Assembly (NCBI GenBank): GCA_030523325.1
Contig: JAUNIS010000011.1
Coordinates: forward strand, 10,939 to 62,393
Direction: 5' to 3'
DNA from: Phascolarctobacterium sp.
GTDB lineage: Bacteria; Bacillota; Negativicutes; Acidaminococcales; Acidaminococcaceae
DNA: 51,455 bases
Notes under the pieces: model-generated
Seen by the model: only the letters and a program-made list of their open reading frames with translations
Told to the model about the DNA's origin: nothing
The model's database searches: none
Translations under genes and position numbers: made by a program
Shown: piece by piece, positions 33,498 through 43,733 of the stretch
How the letters are laid out: every line of letters starts with the position of its first letter
How positions within the stretch are numbered: position 1 is the stretch's first letter

Positions 33498-34759
33498 TTC
33501 ATTACCTCCTCAGGACTAACGATGTAACCTGCAATTGCGCAAGCTGCAGCAGTGTAAGGGCTTGCCAGGTAAACTTCAGAGTCTACATGTCCCATACGAC
33601 CGCGGAAGTTACGATTGGTAGTGGATACTGCACGTTCGCCAGCAGCGAGGATACCCATATAACCACCTAAGCAAGGACCACAGGTAGGAGTAGATACTGC
33701 ACAACCCGCGTCCAGGAAAATATCAAAGAGACCTTCGTGCATTGCCCTGCGATAGATTTCTTGAGTTGCAGGGATAACGATCATACGGACATGATCAGAA
33801 ATGTGTTTGCCTTTCAAAATGGAAGCTGCGGCTTGAAGATCTTCAAAGCGACCATTTGTGCAAGAGCCAACGATAACTTGGTCAATCTTAATGTCATGAC
33901 CTTCACATGCAGGATGAGTATTTTCCGGCAGGTGAGGATAAGAAACGGTCGGTTTTAAATCAGCAAGATTAATGTCGATAACACGAGCATATTCTGCATC
34001 AGCATCTGCTTCAACAGGTTCGAAGGCACGAGTTACGCCACGTTCCTTTAAGAATTCGATAGTTTTTTCGTCAACTGGGAAGATACCATTTTTTGCGCCA
34101 GCTTCAATAGCCATATTGCAAATAGTCAGACGGTCAGCCATTGTGAGTTCGGCAATGCCTTCGCCAGCAAATTCGATGGATTGATAGCGAGCACCGTCAA
34201 CACCAATCATACCGATTAATGTAAGAATTAAATCCTTGCCACTAACATATTGCGGGAACTTGCCAGTTAAATTAACCTTGATTGCAGAAGGAACCTTGAA
34301 CCAAGCAGAGCCGGATGCAAATGCTGCACCGATATCGGTAGAACCCATACCAGTAGAGAGAGCATTAACTGCACCATAAGTACAGGTGTGAGAATCGGCA
34401 CCGATGACGATTTCGCCAGGAGCAACGAGACCCTTGTCGGGTAAGAGAGCATGCTCGATGCCCATTTGACCTACCTCGAAATAGTTGGTGATATTATTTT
34501 CGCGAGCAAAATCACGCATGGTTTTGCACATGGTTGCGGATTTAATATCCTTGCAAGGAGAGAAATGGTCGGGAACGAGAGCAATCTTCGTATTATCAAA
34601 TACAGGTTTGCCGATTTTTTTGAATTCAACAATTGCCGGGGGACCAGTGATATCGTTAGCCAATACCAGGTCGACTTGGGAAACTAAGAGATCGCCAGCG
34701 GATACGCTGTCGATACCAGCATGCTTCGCAAGAATTTTTTCTGTCATTGTCATGCCCAT
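33494..34759 (-). CDS. leuC: 3-isopropylmalate dehydratase large subunit
   Basis: LeuC is the 4Fe-4S subunit of isopropylmalate isomerase. The protein of about 421 residues belongs to the short LeuC type. The cluster cysteines appear in VGSCTNGRF and in PTCGPCLGG, and [11 protein letters not shown] is also present. Start at 34759 is set by GGAGG nine bases upstream; longer frames to 34831 run through the leader. It is the first gene of leuCDB, preceded by a T-box leader and, between the two, a dispersed repeat element. Confidence 0.95.
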   Translation of the reverse strand: MGMTMTEKILAKHAGIDSVSAGDLLVSQVDLVLANDITGPPAIVEFKKIGKPVFDNTKIALVPDHFSPCKDIKSATMCKTMRDFARENNITNYFEVGQMGIEHALLPDKGLVAPGEIVIGADSHTCTYGAVNALSTGMGSTDIGAAFASGSAWFKVPSAIKVNLTGKFPQYVSGKDLILTLIGMIGVDGARYQSIEFAGEGIAELTMADRLTICNMAIEAGAKNGIFPVDEKTIEFLKERGVTRAFEPVEADADAEYARVIDINLADLKPTVSYPHLPENTHPACEGHDIKIDQVIVGSCTNGRFEDLQAAASILKGKHISDHVRMIVIPATQEIYRRAMHEGLFDIFLDAGCAVSTPTCGPCLGGYMGILAAGERAVSTTNRNFRGRMGHVDSEVYLASPYTAAACAIAGYIVSPEEVMK

Positions 34760-34821
34760 GAGAGAATACCTCCAAAGTGAATTTATAGTTTTTTCTTTAT
34801 AACTAAAAGAAAGAGGAGAAT

Positions 34822-34980
34822 CAATTAGCAATTAGAAATTAGAAATTAGCAATTGTGGTATAAATCGCGTTGCGATTTATGATTAAAATGATGAGTCAGC
34901 AAAAAAATTTCATTTTTAATCATAGGTTTGCGTAGCAAATCATCCTCAATTGCTCATTGCTCATTGCTCATTACTAATTA
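34822..34980. repeat. Dispersed hairpin repeat with 7-bp-phased inverted ends, copy D
   Basis: The left end (34822-34855) and the right end (34947-34980) are inverted copies of a 34-bp tract of four 7-bp units AAT[T/G]AGN. Between them lie the stem ATAAATCGC/GCGATTTAT (34860-34880), a flanking dyad (ATGATTAAAATGA and TCATTTTTAATCAT), and GGTTTGC/GCAAATC (34925-34941). The element sits inside the leu leader between the T-box terminator and leuC. It looks like a MITE or REP-type sequence, non-coding. Confidence 0.75.
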
Positions 34981-34987
34981 AAAAATA

Positions 34988-35269
34988 AAAAGACCCCTAC
35001 CTGCTTGTGTGCAGATAGGGGCGAGTTAACAGTTTCGCGGTACCACCCTAGTTTAGTACTTCATTCATCCTTGAACGTGGCGTTCAAATGCTTAACGTAG
35101 CATTGACGTTCATTCCTACTAAGTTCAAAATGACAGCTCCCAGGTGAGCGCTCTTTCTTAACTGTAACGATTTTCACCAAACATCGTCTCTCTAAAACTT
35201 GGAAAAGAAAAATTATCCTGTTCATAGCCTTTGATACTTTTAAATTTTCGTTAAACATTCAGAGATGTT
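34988..35269 (-). promoter_or_regulatory. T-box leader controlling leuCDB
   Basis: On the minus strand the antiterminator T-box core TAGGGTGGTACCGCG lies at 35050-35036. It is followed by a terminator, CCCCTATCTGC/GCAGGTAGGGG (35021-35011 and 35004-34994), with a T-run. Upstream are the stem I landmarks AGAGAG (35193-35188) and GGTGAAAATCG. The 3' side of the likely specifier loop reads GAACTTAG (35126-35119), in which CTT would be a leucine codon. The T-box is certain; the specifier assignment is moderate. Uncharged tRNA-Leu would allow read-through. Confidence 0.9.
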
Positions 35270-35275
35270 TCAATT

Positions 35276-35304
35276 ATTATGACAATTTTCCAAGTCTTTG
35301 TCAA
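35276..35304 (-). promoter_or_regulatory. Promoter of the leu T-box transcript
   Basis: On the minus strand, TTGACA (35304-35299) and CATAAT (35281-35276) have 17-bp spacing, just before the T-box leader. Confidence 0.75.
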
Positions 35305-35480
35305 GCCGAAATGTAAAGTATTATTAAATTTAATTACAAATTAAGTGTGCAGGTGTTTTATATCAGTATTCAAAAAAATTTGTCCTGTGATATAAAATTT
35401 TTCAATTTGTATCTTTTCTAACAAAAAATTCAGGCATAATTTTTTAATTACTCAAAATTAAAAATATACTTGTATACAAT

Positions 35481-35509
35481 TTGCATGATTTGTTTTACAA
35501 AATTATAAT
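35481..35509 (+). promoter_or_regulatory. Promoter of gltBD
   Basis: TTGCAT (35481-35486) and TATAAT (35504-35509) have 17-bp spacing. The AT-rich stretch 35305-35480 upstream holds no gene and could carry regulator sites; I see no clear dyad. Confidence 0.65.
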
Positions 35510-35556
35510 ATAAAATATCTAATTTTATTTATTTTTATGCTTTGGAGGGACTATCT

Positions 35557-38500
35557 ATGAGTAACAATCTTCCTGGTAAGCAAGGCTTATATGATCCTTG
35601 GTTTGAGCATGACGCTTGCGGTGTTGGTGTTGTTGCCAATATCAAAGGAAAGAAATCGAACAAAATCTTGCAACAAGCATTGATTGTATTGCATAATATG
35701 GACCATCGTGGTGGTCAAGGCGCCGATGAAAATTCTGGTGACGGTGCAGGTGTTCTCTTGCAAATTCCTCACAATTTCTTTGTGAAAGAATTGGCAAAGC
35801 AAGATGTGGATCTGCCCGATGCTGGTAAATACGCTGTGGGTTTTATATTTTTGCCGCCTGACGTTGTAGAAAGAGAAAATGTTGAACGTCATTTTGAACG
35901 TATTATCAAAAATAACGGACAAGAAATAATCGCTTGGCGTAATGTTCCTGTTAACCCAGAGGTTTTGGGCGAGAAATCTCGTCAGAGTCAGCCGTTTATG
36001 GCGCAAATTTTCATCAAACCTTCTGAAGAAGTATTGGATCGACTTGGTATCGACGACAATGCTTTTGAAAGAGTTTTATATTCTATTCGTCGCGAAGCTG
36101 AAAAACATATTCGCTATGGTAATCTGCGTGGCGGTAAATTTTTCTATATTCCTTCTCTGTCCAGTCGTACCATCGTTTATAAAGGTATGCTGACCACGGA
36201 ACAACTGAGAACCTTCTATCTTGACATGCAAGATACTTCTGTTGAAACCGCTATGGCCCTCGTCCATTCTCGTTTCAGTACCAATACCTTCCCGAGCTGG
36301 GAGAGAGCTCATCCCTATCGTTATTTAATGCATAATGGTGAAATTAATACGCTTCGAGGCAATATTAACTGGATGCGTTCTCGTCAAACCATGTGTAACA
36401 ATTCCTTGTGGGGCAAGGACATTAATAAAATTATGCCCATTATCGATGAAACTGGCAGTGACTCTGGTATGTTCGATAATACTCTGGAATTTTTGGTTTT
36501 GTCGGGTCGCAGTCTGCCTCATGCAGTTATGATGATGATTCCTGAGCCTTGGGGTAAGAATCCGCATTTAGACGAAGACTTAAAAGCATTCTTTGAATAT
36601 CACAATTCTATTACGGAAGCCTGGGACGGTCCTGCAGCTATGGCCTTCACAGATGGTCGTACTATTTGCGCAGCACTTGACCGTAATGGTTTGCGTCCGA
36701 GTCGTTATTATATTACTAATGACGATACTATCGTTTTGGCCTCTGAAGTTGGGGTTATGGATATCGATCCGGCGACAATTGTCAAAAAGGATCGTTTGCG
36801 CCCTGGTCGTATGCTTGTTGTTGATACCGTACAAGGAAGAATTATAGGTAACGAAGAGATTAAACATCAAATTGCCACCGAGCATCCTTACAAGGAATGG
36901 ATTAAAAAATATTCCATCAAATTAAAAGACATTAAGTTAGATAGTCCGCTGCCTATTCCCGACGTAAAAACTTTGCGTCAAAGACAAAAGGCTTTTGGCT
37001 ACACTATGGAAGATTTAACTAAGTTCTTGCGTCCTATGGCTACCAAAGCTTTGGACCCTGTTGGAGCTATGGGTCATGATATTCCACTCGCAGTGCTCAG
37101 CGAAAAGCCTCAGCTTCTATACAGTTATTTTAAACAACTCTTTGCTCAAGTAACGAATCCACCTATTGATGCAATTCGTGAAGAAGCATTTACTGATACA
37201 ACATCCGGCATTGGACCCGAACATAATTTGATCGATCCTAAGCCGGAAAGCTGCAGGATGATTAGTGCCGAGTCTCCAATCTTTAGCAACGAAGAGCTAG
37301 CAAAGCTTGACCACATTCCTCATTTTGGCTGTGTACGCATTCCTATGCTCTACAATGTGGCTGAAGGAGGAGCTGGTCTTGAGAAAGCCTTAAACAATAT
37401 TTTCGAACAAGCAGATAAAGCTCTTGAGGCTGGTAAATGCATTATCATTTTGACTGACCGCGGTATTGATAAGGAGCGTGCAGCTATCCCGGCTCTGCTT
37501 GCTGGCGCAGGCCTGCATCATCATCTCATTCAAAACGGTACCCGTCTGCGCGGCTCTATTATTATTGAATCTGCTGAGCCTCGTGAGGTTCATCACCTGG
37601 CTTTGCTGCTTGGTTATGGTGTCAGCGGTATCAATCCCTATCTTGCTTTCGAAACCTTGGAAAACATGTGTCAAAACGGCATGATTGACATTGATTACGA
37701 AACTGCAACCAGAAATTATATCGACGCTTGTACCCACGGTATTGCCAAGATTCTCTCGAAGATGGGTATCTCTACAGTTCAATCTTATCGTGGTGCGCAA
37801 ATTTTTGAAGCCGTTGGTATTGCTAGTGACGTCATCAACAAATATTTCACAGGAACTCCTAGCCGTTTAGAAGGCATCGGCCTCGATGAAATAGCTCAAG
37901 AGGTTGCTATGCGTCATGAACCTGCTTTCCGTGAGGGCGTTGATTTATTCAGCTATGAATCTGGTTCTAAGTTCCAATGGCGTAAGGACGGCGAACAACA
38001 TCTGATTAATCCTGAGATGGTCGTTAAGTTGCAAAGCGCTTGCAGAACTGGTGACTATGCTCTTTATAAAGAATTTTCTAAATTTATTCGCTCCGATGCA
38101 TTTGCAAATCAAAATTTAAGAAGCATGCTCAGCTTCAGTCCGCAACGTTTGCCAATTTCTGTAGATGAAGTTGAATCCGTTGAAAGTATTTGCAAACGCT
38201 TTAAGACCGGTGCGATGAGTTATGGTTCTTTAAGTCAAGAAGCGCACGAATGCTTAGCTATTGCTATGAATCGTATTGGCGCTCGTTCTAATACAGGTGA
38301 AGGTGGCGAGCATCCTTCTCGCTTCACTCCTTTACCTAATGGCGATAGCAAACGTTCTTCCATTAAACAAGTAGCATCGGGCCGTTTCGGTGTAACAAGT
38401 AATTACTTAGTTAATGCCGACGAAATTCAAATTAAAATCGCACAAGGTGCAAAACCTGGCGAAGGCGGTCAGTTACCTGGCGGCAAGGTTTATCCTTGGA

Positions 38501-40134
38501 TCGCTGAATGTCGCGGCACAACAGCAGGCATTGGTTTGATTTCTCCTCCGCCTCATCATGATATTTATTCTATCGAAGATTTGGCTGAATTAATCCACGA
38601 TTTAAAGAACGCTAATCCGCGTGCAAGAATTAGCGTTAAGCTTGTTTCTGAGGTTGGCGTTGGCACTATTGCAGCTGGCGTAGTAAAAGCTTGCGCTGAT
38701 GTCGTGCTTATTTCTGGTTATGACGGAGGCACTGGTGCAAGTCCGCGTACCTCTACTATGCATGCAGGCTTGCCTTGGGAGCTTGGTCTCGTAGAAACTC
38801 ACCAAACATTGCTCATGAATAATTTGCGTGATCGTGTGACTCTTGAAACTGACGGCAAGCTTTTGACTGGTCGTGACGTTATTATTGCAGCGCTCCTTGG
38901 TGCAGAAGAGTTCGGCTTTGGCACAGCTCCGTTGATTGCACTTGGATGTATTATGATGCGTGTCTGCAATTTGAATACTTGTCCTATGGGTGTGGCAACT
39001 CAAGACCCGGCTTTGCGTAAAAACTTTAAAGGCAAACCGGAATACGTTGTCAACTTTATGCATTTTATCGCCCAAGAAGTGCGTGAGTATATGGCAATGC
39101 TTGGTTTTAGAACTATCAACGAAATGGTTGGTCGCACGGAAGTGCTCGTACCTAAACCGATTGAAAAAAGAAATTGGAAGAATAAACATCTCGATCTTTC
39201 TCCCTTGCTTTACAAACCAGAAGTTGATTCTAGCGTTGGACAAGTTTGTACGAAAAAACAAAATCATCATCTTGATAGGTCTCTTGATATGCGTGAGCTT
39301 CTTGATATTTGTAAGAGCAATGTCGAAACAAAGAAACCCATTAGCGTTACTTTGCCAATCAAAAACACGGACCGCGTAGTTGGTACGATTTTAGGCAGCG
39401 AGATTACTCGTCGTTATGGTCTTGAAGGTTTGCCACAGGATACAATTAATCTTCATTTCCGAGGTTCTGCTGGTCAAAGCTTTGGTGCTTTCCTGCCCAA
39501 GGGCGTTACCATGGAACTGGAAGGCGACGCCAATGACCACGTAGGTAAGGGACTGTCCGGTGGCAAGATTATCATTTATCCTGACAAGGAGGCAAAATTT
39601 AACGCTCACGAAAATGTTGTTATTGGTAACGTTGCTTTGTACGGAGCTACAAGTGGTGAAGCATATATTCGAGGCACAGCTGGGGAACGTTTCTGTATCC
39701 GTAACTCAGGTGTTAGTGCTGTTGTTGAAGGCGTAGGCGATCACGGTTGCGAATATATGACAGGAGGTACTGTAGTTATTCTTGGTACAACAGGACGCAA
39801 TTTTGCTGCAGGCATGAGTGGTGGCACTGCTTATGTTCTCGACGTCAACGGCGATTTTGCAACCTATTGCAATAAAGATATTGTTCTCCTCGAAAAAGTT
39901 GAAGCTATGCAGGATGCATTAACCATTAAGAAGCTTGTTCTTAACCATGCAACCTACACAGGTTCTAAGCTTGCTTATGAAGTTCTTGATAAATGGAACG
40001 ATTATAAGAGCAAATTCGTTAAGGTTATTCCTAAAGATTACAAGAAGGTTCAAGCAATGCTTGTTGAATATCAACAGCAAGGTCTGAGTCTCGAAGAAGC
40101 AACCTTAAAAGTATTTGAGGAGGTGAAAGCATAA
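35557..40134 (+). CDS. gltB: Glutamate synthase large subunit
   Basis: GltB makes glutamate from glutamine and 2-oxoglutarate. The 1525-residue chain has a 20-residue propeptide ending before Cys21 in HDACGVGVV, the N-terminal nucleophile of the glutaminase domain. The central region and FMN barrel follow, with the loop [17 protein letters not shown] and the 3Fe-4S cysteines in [11 protein letters not shown] and the Cys just before. The C-terminal GXGXG beta-helix domain contains [15 protein letters not shown] 35557 follows GGAGGG. gltD follows with a one-base overlap. Full length, with no sign of damage. Confidence 0.97.
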   Translation: MSNNLPGKQGLYDPWFEHDACGVGVVANIKGKKSNKILQQALIVLHNMDHRGGQGADENSGDGAGVLLQIPHNFFVKELAKQDVDLPDAGKYAVGFIFLPPDVVERENVERHFERIIKNNGQEIIAWRNVPVNPEVLGEKSRQSQPFMAQIFIKPSEEVLDRLGIDDNAFERVLYSIRREAEKHIRYGNLRGGKFFYIPSLSSRTIVYKGMLTTEQLRTFYLDMQDTSVETAMALVHSRFSTNTFPSWERAHPYRYLMHNGEINTLRGNINWMRSRQTMCNNSLWGKDINKIMPIIDETGSDSGMFDNTLEFLVLSGRSLPHAVMMMIPEPWGKNPHLDEDLKAFFEYHNSITEAWDGPAAMAFTDGRTICAALDRNGLRPSRYYITNDDTIVLASEVGVMDIDPATIVKKDRLRPGRMLVVDTVQGRIIGNEEIKHQIATEHPYKEWIKKYSIKLKDIKLDSPLPIPDVKTLRQRQKAFGYTMEDLTKFLRPMATKALDPVGAMGHDIPLAVLSEKPQLLYSYFKQLFAQVTNPPIDAIREEAFTDTTSGIGPEHNLIDPKPESCRMISAESPIFSNEELAKLDHIPHFGCVRIPMLYNVAEGGAGLEKALNNIFEQADKALEAGKCIIILTDRGIDKERAAIPALLAGAGLHHHLIQNGTRLRGSIIIESAEPREVHHLALLLGYGVSGINPYLAFETLENMCQNGMIDIDYETATRNYIDACTHGIAKILSKMGISTVQSYRGAQIFEAVGIASDVINKYFTGTPSRLEGIGLDEIAQEVAMRHEPAFREGVDLFSYESGSKFQWRKDGEQHLINPEMVVKLQSACRTGDYALYKEFSKFIRSDAFANQNLRSMLSFSPQRLPISVDEVESVESICKRFKTGAMSYGSLSQEAHECLAIAMNRIGARSNTGEGGEHPSRFTPLPNGDSKRSSIKQVASGRFGVTSNYLVNADEIQIKIAQGAKPGEGGQLPGGKVYPWIAECRGTTAGIGLISPPPHHDIYSIEDLAELIHDLKNANPRARISVKLVSEVGVGTIAAGVVKACADVVLISGYDGGTGASPRTSTMHAGLPWELGLVETHQTLLMNNLRDRVTLETDGKLLTGRDVIIAALLGAEEFGFGTAPLIALGCIMMRVCNLNTCPMGVATQDPALRKNFKGKPEYVVNFMHFIAQEVREYMAMLGFRTINEMVGRTEVLVPKPIEKRNWKNKHLDLSPLLYKPEVDSSVGQVCTKKQNHHLDRSLDMRELLDICKSNVETKKPISVTLPIKNTDRVVGTILGSEITRRYGLEGLPQDTINLHFRGSAGQSFGAFLPKGVTMELEGDANDHVGKGLSGGKIIIYPDKEAKFNAHENVVIGNVALYGATSGEAYIRGTAGERFCIRNSGVSAVVEGVGDHGCEYMTGGTVVILGTTGRNFAAGMSGGTAYVLDVNGDFATYCNKDIVLLEKVEAMQDALTIKKLVLNHATYTGSKLAYEVLDKWNDYKSKFVKVIPKDYKKVQAMLVEYQQQGLSLEEATLKVFEEVKA

Positions 40135-41603
40135 TGGGTAAGCCGACAGGATTTATGGATTACAAGCGCAAAGAACTTGCTCTGCGTGCTCCTTTAGAAA
40201 GAATTAAAGACTGGGAAGAAATTAAAAACTCTTCCTTGGAATACAAAGCAGATGTTCAAGAACAAGCATCTCGCTGCATGGACTGCGGCTTGCCGTTTTG
40301 TCATACTGGTATGATGATTAAGGGAATGGTTAGTGGTTGTCCTCTTCATAACTTAATGCCCGAATTCAACGATTTAGTTTATCGCAATATGCCTGACGAG
40401 GCTTACGCACGTCTTAACACAACCAATAATTTTCCCGAATTTACTTCTCACGTTTGCCCGGCTCCCTGCGAGGGTGCCTGCTCAGCTGGTGTGATTACGA
40501 GTCCCGTAACTATTCGTAACGTGGAACAATTTATTATCGAATCAGCTTTTGCAAATGGTATTGTTAAACCTAACGTTCCTGTAAAACGCAGTGGTAAAAA
40601 GGTTGCGATTATTGGTTCCGGGCCCAGCGGCCTTGCCTGTGCTGACCAACTTAATAAAGCAGGACATCTTGTAACTGTTTATGAACGTGCTGATAGACCT
40701 GGCGGACTTTTGATGTACGGCATTCCTAATATGAAGCTTGACAAGAAAATTGTTGCTCGTCGTATTAGTCTTCTCGAAGAAGCTGGTGTAACATTTATTT
40801 GCAATGCAGAAATCGGCGTCAATGTTTCCTCCGAAAGCTTACTTGCTCAATACGATGCTGTAGTACTTTGCAGCGGTGCAACTCAGCCTCGTGATTTACC
40901 TGTGGGTGGTCGTGATTTAGAAGGAATTTATTTTGCCAAGGATTATCTTCATGCTGTAACAAAGAGCATGCTCGATTCCAATTTTAAAGATGGCAGGGCA
41001 CCAAGTGCTAAGGGCAAGGACGTTATTATCATCGGTGGCGGTGATACGGGTAACGATTGTATCGCAACAGTTATTCGTCAAGGCTGTAAGTCCGTACGTC
41101 AATTGGAAATTAATCCTTGTCTGCCTCACGCTCGTACGGAAAGTAATCCCTGGCCTGAATATCCCCGAGTTTTTAAAACGGATTACGGGCAAGAAGAAGC
41201 TATCGAGCTCTTTAAGAAAGATCCACGTTCTTTCTGCGTATCCTCTAAAGAATTTATTGGCGAAAAAGGTAAATTAACTGGCTTGCGCCTATGCCAAAAT
41301 ACTTGGAAGACGGAAAATGGCAGACGTTTCCCTGTAGATTTACCAGAAACCGAAGAAATTGCTCCTGCCCAATTAATTCTTCTTGCTATGGGTTTTGCTG
41401 GCAGCGAACAAAGAATTTTCGACGAATTCAAAATCGAAAAGGATGATCGCAATAACGTGAAGGCTAATGACACGGATTATCAAACCTCCAACCCCAAGGT
41501 TTTTGCCTGTGGCGACGCACGTAGAGGTCAAAGCTTAGTTGTATGGGCTATTGCGGAAGGTAGGGCTGCAGCAAAATCTGTTGATCGCTTCTTAAATTTA
41601 TAA
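40134..41603 (+). CDS. gltD: Glutamate synthase small subunit (NADPH)
   Basis: GltD passes electrons from NAD(P)H through FAD and two 4Fe-4S clusters to GltB. The 489-residue protein has N-terminal cluster cysteines in CMDCGLPFCHTG, GCPLHN and CPAPCEGACSAG. The FAD loop is AIIGSGPSGLACADQL and the NAD(P)H loop is IIIGGGDTGNDC. The C-terminal ACGDARRGQSLVVWAI contacts FAD. ATG shares a base with the gltB stop (TAATG), giving tight coupling. Its stop codon overlaps the first arm of the folded element that follows. Confidence 0.96.
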   Translation: MGKPTGFMDYKRKELALRAPLERIKDWEEIKNSSLEYKADVQEQASRCMDCGLPFCHTGMMIKGMVSGCPLHNLMPEFNDLVYRNMPDEAYARLNTTNNFPEFTSHVCPAPCEGACSAGVITSPVTIRNVEQFIIESAFANGIVKPNVPVKRSGKKVAIIGSGPSGLACADQLNKAGHLVTVYERADRPGGLLMYGIPNMKLDKKIVARRISLLEEAGVTFICNAEIGVNVSSESLLAQYDAVVLCSGATQPRDLPVGGRDLEGIYFAKDYLHAVTKSMLDSNFKDGRAPSAKGKDVIIIGGGDTGNDCIATVIRQGCKSVRQLEINPCLPHARTESNPWPEYPRVFKTDYGQEEAIELFKKDPRSFCVSSKEFIGEKGKLTGLRLCQNTWKTENGRRFPVDLPETEEIAPAQLILLAMGFAGSEQRIFDEFKIEKDDRNNVKANDTDYQTSNPKVFACGDARRGQSLVVWAIAEGRAAAKSVDRFLNL

Positions 41604-41726
41604 AACGCCCATAGCAGCCCATCTGCTTTGTCAGCCCGGAACATTTTGCAAATGTTCCTCTTGCTCGACGTACTAATTGTACGCCGTCGTAAGGCTTCCT
41701 CGCATCTGGACTACTCTGAGCGTTTT
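41602..41726. repeat. Multi-stem palindromic element, cloverleaf-like
   Basis: Four nested or adjacent stems can be read. They are AAAACGC (41602-41608) with GCGTTTT (41720-41726); AGCAGCCC (41613-41620) with GGACTACT (41708-41715), including G-U pairs on the minus strand; AGCC (41633-41636) with GGCT (41693-41696); and two hairpins within. The hairpins are GGAACATTT/AAATGTTCC (41638-41658) and CGACGTAC/GTACGCCGTCG (41666-41688). It has no ORF. It could be a structured RNA or a mobile palindromic repeat; direction is unknown. Confidence 0.65.
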
Positions 41727-41741
41727 GTGAAAATCTTAGGG

Positions 41742-41759
41742 CCATAGCAGCCCATCTGC
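41742..41759. repeat. 18-bp direct repeat of the start of the folded element
   Basis: CCATAGCAGCCCATCTGC at 41742-41759 is identical to 41609-41626, 133 bp apart. It copies only the first arm region, so it looks like a truncated second copy or a duplication made on insertion. Confidence 0.8.
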
Positions 41760-41843
41760 CTAAAATATTGCAAACCTTAAGCATCAATCTGCGCATTTGC
41801 GTAATTTTGCGAGACTGATGAATTTATAATCAACTAATATAAA

Positions 41844-41890
41844 ATGCTATTCGCATATGATTAGATTATCACTAGCGGGTAGCATTTTTA
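41844..41890 (+). terminator. Intrinsic terminator downstream of gltBD
   Basis: ATGCTATTCGC (41844-41854) pairs with GCGGGTAGCAT (41875-41885) over 11 bp with two G-U pairs, followed by TTTTTA. It separates gltBD from the hotdog gene. Confidence 0.8.
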
Positions 41891-41891
41891 T

Positions 41892-41920
41892 TTGACAAAT
41901 TAGGACGATAGTGTTAACCT
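41892..41920 (+). promoter_or_regulatory. Possible promoter of the hotdog-thiolase cluster
   Basis: TTGACA (41892-41897) is perfect, but the hexamer 17 bp on is only TAACCT (41915-41920). It lies 30 bases before the ATG, so a promoter here is likely, perhaps with weak or activated use. Confidence 0.45.
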
Positions 41921-41951
41921 TGTTGTTGAAATAAGTTTACGGAGATAGAAT

Positions 41952-42533
41952 ATGGTTTTGAATAATTTTTTAAAGCTTTCTCGTGGCATGAAAAGATATA
42001 ACGGCGGAGAATATGATGGCTTTGTCATTGTAAGATTAGAATGGCAAATCTTGGGCAATGTTCAGGAGGCAGATGCTCAGGTTTTAAGGGAACGTACTGG
42101 TTATTGTCAAATAAAATCTACTGGTAAAGACAAGGACGAAGAAACTGGTTATATTATTATTACCATGTTAGGCGGGAAACTAGATGGCAACAGTGAAGTA
42201 GGTTTACAAGTTTCCGAGGGACTTAAGGATTTAGCAAGCTTGTCATTTAACGAAGCAGAAGTTCTTGAGTATCTTCAGACTGTGGAGGATACGAATCCCA
42301 TTCATCAAGGAGCAAATGCCATTGTTCCCGGTGGCATGGTCCTTGCATATTTGCAGGACAAGGTTTTTGAGACCAAGGAATGGTTTGAGAATAAGGAAGC
42401 AAAATTTACAGCACAATTTCTTGCACCAATTAACGTGGGCGAGAAGTTTGTTATTGCCCAAAGTGAAAAAGGATTATGCGTTTATACTTCTCGCTTGGGT
42501 GAATGCATTAGGATTACGAAAAAAATCCGTTAG
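41952..42533 (+). CDS. MaoC-like hotdog-fold protein, possible acyl dehydratase/hydratase
   Basis: This 193-residue protein has a C-terminal half resembling MaoC-type hotdog dehydratases: a leucine/phenylalanine-rich lead, then DTNPIHQGANAIVPGGMVL, which matches the hydratase signature xDxNPIHxxxxAxxxGxxx with the catalytic Asp and His. The first 95 residues are not recognised and could be a degenerate second hotdog. GGAGATAG precedes the ATG. It lies 12 bases before a thiolase, so acyl-CoA or acyl-carrier substrate use is likely. Function is inferred from motif and context only. Confidence 0.65.
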   Translation: MVLNNFLKLSRGMKRYNGGEYDGFVIVRLEWQILGNVQEADAQVLRERTGYCQIKSTGKDKDEETGYIIITMLGGKLDGNSEVGLQVSEGLKDLASLSFNEAEVLEYLQTVEDTNPIHQGANAIVPGGMVLAYLQDKVFETKEWFENKEAKFTAQFLAPINVGEKFVIAQSEKGLCVYTSRLGECIRITKKIR

Positions 42534-42545
42534 AGGGAAGTTTTT

Positions 42546-43733
42546 ATGAAGAATGTTTGTATTGTAGGCGGGCTGAGAAGCTTTATTGGTGTGGAAAAAG
42601 GTATGTATAAACATCTGGCGGCAGAGGAAATTGGCGCTGATGTCGTGAAGGCTTTGTTAAAAAAGTTTCCAGTTCCCATTAGTGATATAGATGGAATAAT
42701 AATGGGCAACTCCGTGGGAGGCTGTGGCAATGGAGCTCGTCTTCTCACCTTAGAGGCGGGACTGCCTGAAAGCATTCCTGCGCTTACAGTTGACACTCAA
42801 TGTGGTTCTGGTCTCGAAGCAATGGCTATTGCCGCAGCCAAAATCGAAGCCGGACTGGGGAACGTGTTCATCGCAGGTGGTGCAGAAAGTTGTTCTACAA
42901 AGCCTGTACGTACACGTAGTGAAAATCATCCAGACTACAAGGCTGACGGCAACAATATTTATAATGTAGCAAAATTTGTTCCAGGAACTCCCGACGAGCT
43001 GACGATGTTTCGAGGTGCTGAAGGTGTTGCCGTCAAGTGGCAGATGCAAAAGGACGAGCTTGACATGTGGGCTCTGCGTAGTCATCGTTTAGCCGCTGAT
43101 GCACAAGCAAGTGGTATTTTAAATGATATCATCATCGCTCCGCATATGCGTGATAGGGACAAGGATGTAACGAAGGACGAAACCATTCGCCCGAAAATTT
43201 CTGAAAAACTTTTAAAGCGGCTGCAACCCTTAGTGCCTGGAGGAAAATTTATAACTGCAGGTAATGCGTGTTTAACGCAAGATGGAGCTGCCTTTGTAAT
43301 TATTTGTTCTAAGGAATATGCATATAAACACAATCTGCATGTCGAGGCCGAGCTTGTGGATGTGCTTTCCGTTGGTGTTGATCCCAATTTTAGTCCCGCT
43401 AGCACGGTTCCCGTCGTAGAAAAGCTGCTGGACCGCAATAATCTTTCTGTCAGTGATATTACGGCTTGGGAATTCAACGAAGCATTTGCCGTAATCGACA
43501 TCCTTGCTACAAGGGAATTAGGTATTCCTGAGCAACGTTATAATATTTTTGGTGGCGCCATTGCTTATGGTCATCCCTATGGTGCCTCCGGCGGAATTAT
43601 TACACTGCATTTATTGAAAGCACTTGAGCTATTAGAACCAGCACAAAAAGAAGCTTATGGTATTTGCTCCATTGCGGCTGCTGGAGGCATTGGCACAGCA
43701 ATGCTTGTAAGGAAAGTAGAAGATGAATTATAA
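42546..43733 (+). CDS. Thiolase-family protein with altered second active-site cysteine
   Basis: This 395-residue thiolase-fold protein has the nucleophile Cys86 in VDTQCGSGLEA, the NEAFA motif, and the histidine in GGAIAYGHPYGASGG. In the last motif, ungapped alignment with the Zoogloea thiolase segment GLATLCIGGGMG puts Ala377 where the acid/base cysteine (Cys378) should be; the sequence reads GICSIAAAGGIG. The protein may therefore run a different Claisen reaction or only transfer acyl groups. It overlaps the AMP-ligase gene by 11 bases. An acetyl-CoA acetyltransferase name would be too specific. Confidence 0.8.
   Translation: MKNVCIVGGLRSFIGVEKGMYKHLAAEEIGADVVKALLKKFPVPISDIDGIIMGNSVGGCGNGARLLTLEAGLPESIPALTVDTQCGSGLEAMAIAAAKIEAGLGNVFIAGGAESCSTKPVRTRSENHPDYKADGNNIYNVAKFVPGTPDELTMFRGAEGVAVKWQMQKDELDMWALRSHRLAADAQASGILNDIIIAPHMRDRDKDVTKDETIRPKISEKLLKRLQPLVPGGKFITAGNACLTQDGAAFVIICSKEYAYKHNLHVEAELVDVLSVGVDPNFSPASTVPVVEKLLDRNNLSVSDITAWEFNEAFAVIDILATRELGIPEQRYNIFGGAIAYGHPYGASGGIITLHLLKALELLEPAQKEAYGICSIAAAGGIGTAMLVRKVEDEL

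Larger units (their letters stand above)
41604..41951. other. Intergenic region after gltD
   Basis: No gene is found in these 348 bases. It contains the folded element (41602-41726), a repeat of its first 18 bases (41742-41759), an AT-rich stretch with TTTGCG-like pieces (41785-41815), a terminator (41844-41890) and a weak promoter (41892-41920). Confidence 0.7.

Noticed and set aside
35305..35480. Second T-box before gltB
   Set aside because: No T-box core or terminator is seen; it is plain AT-rich spacer.
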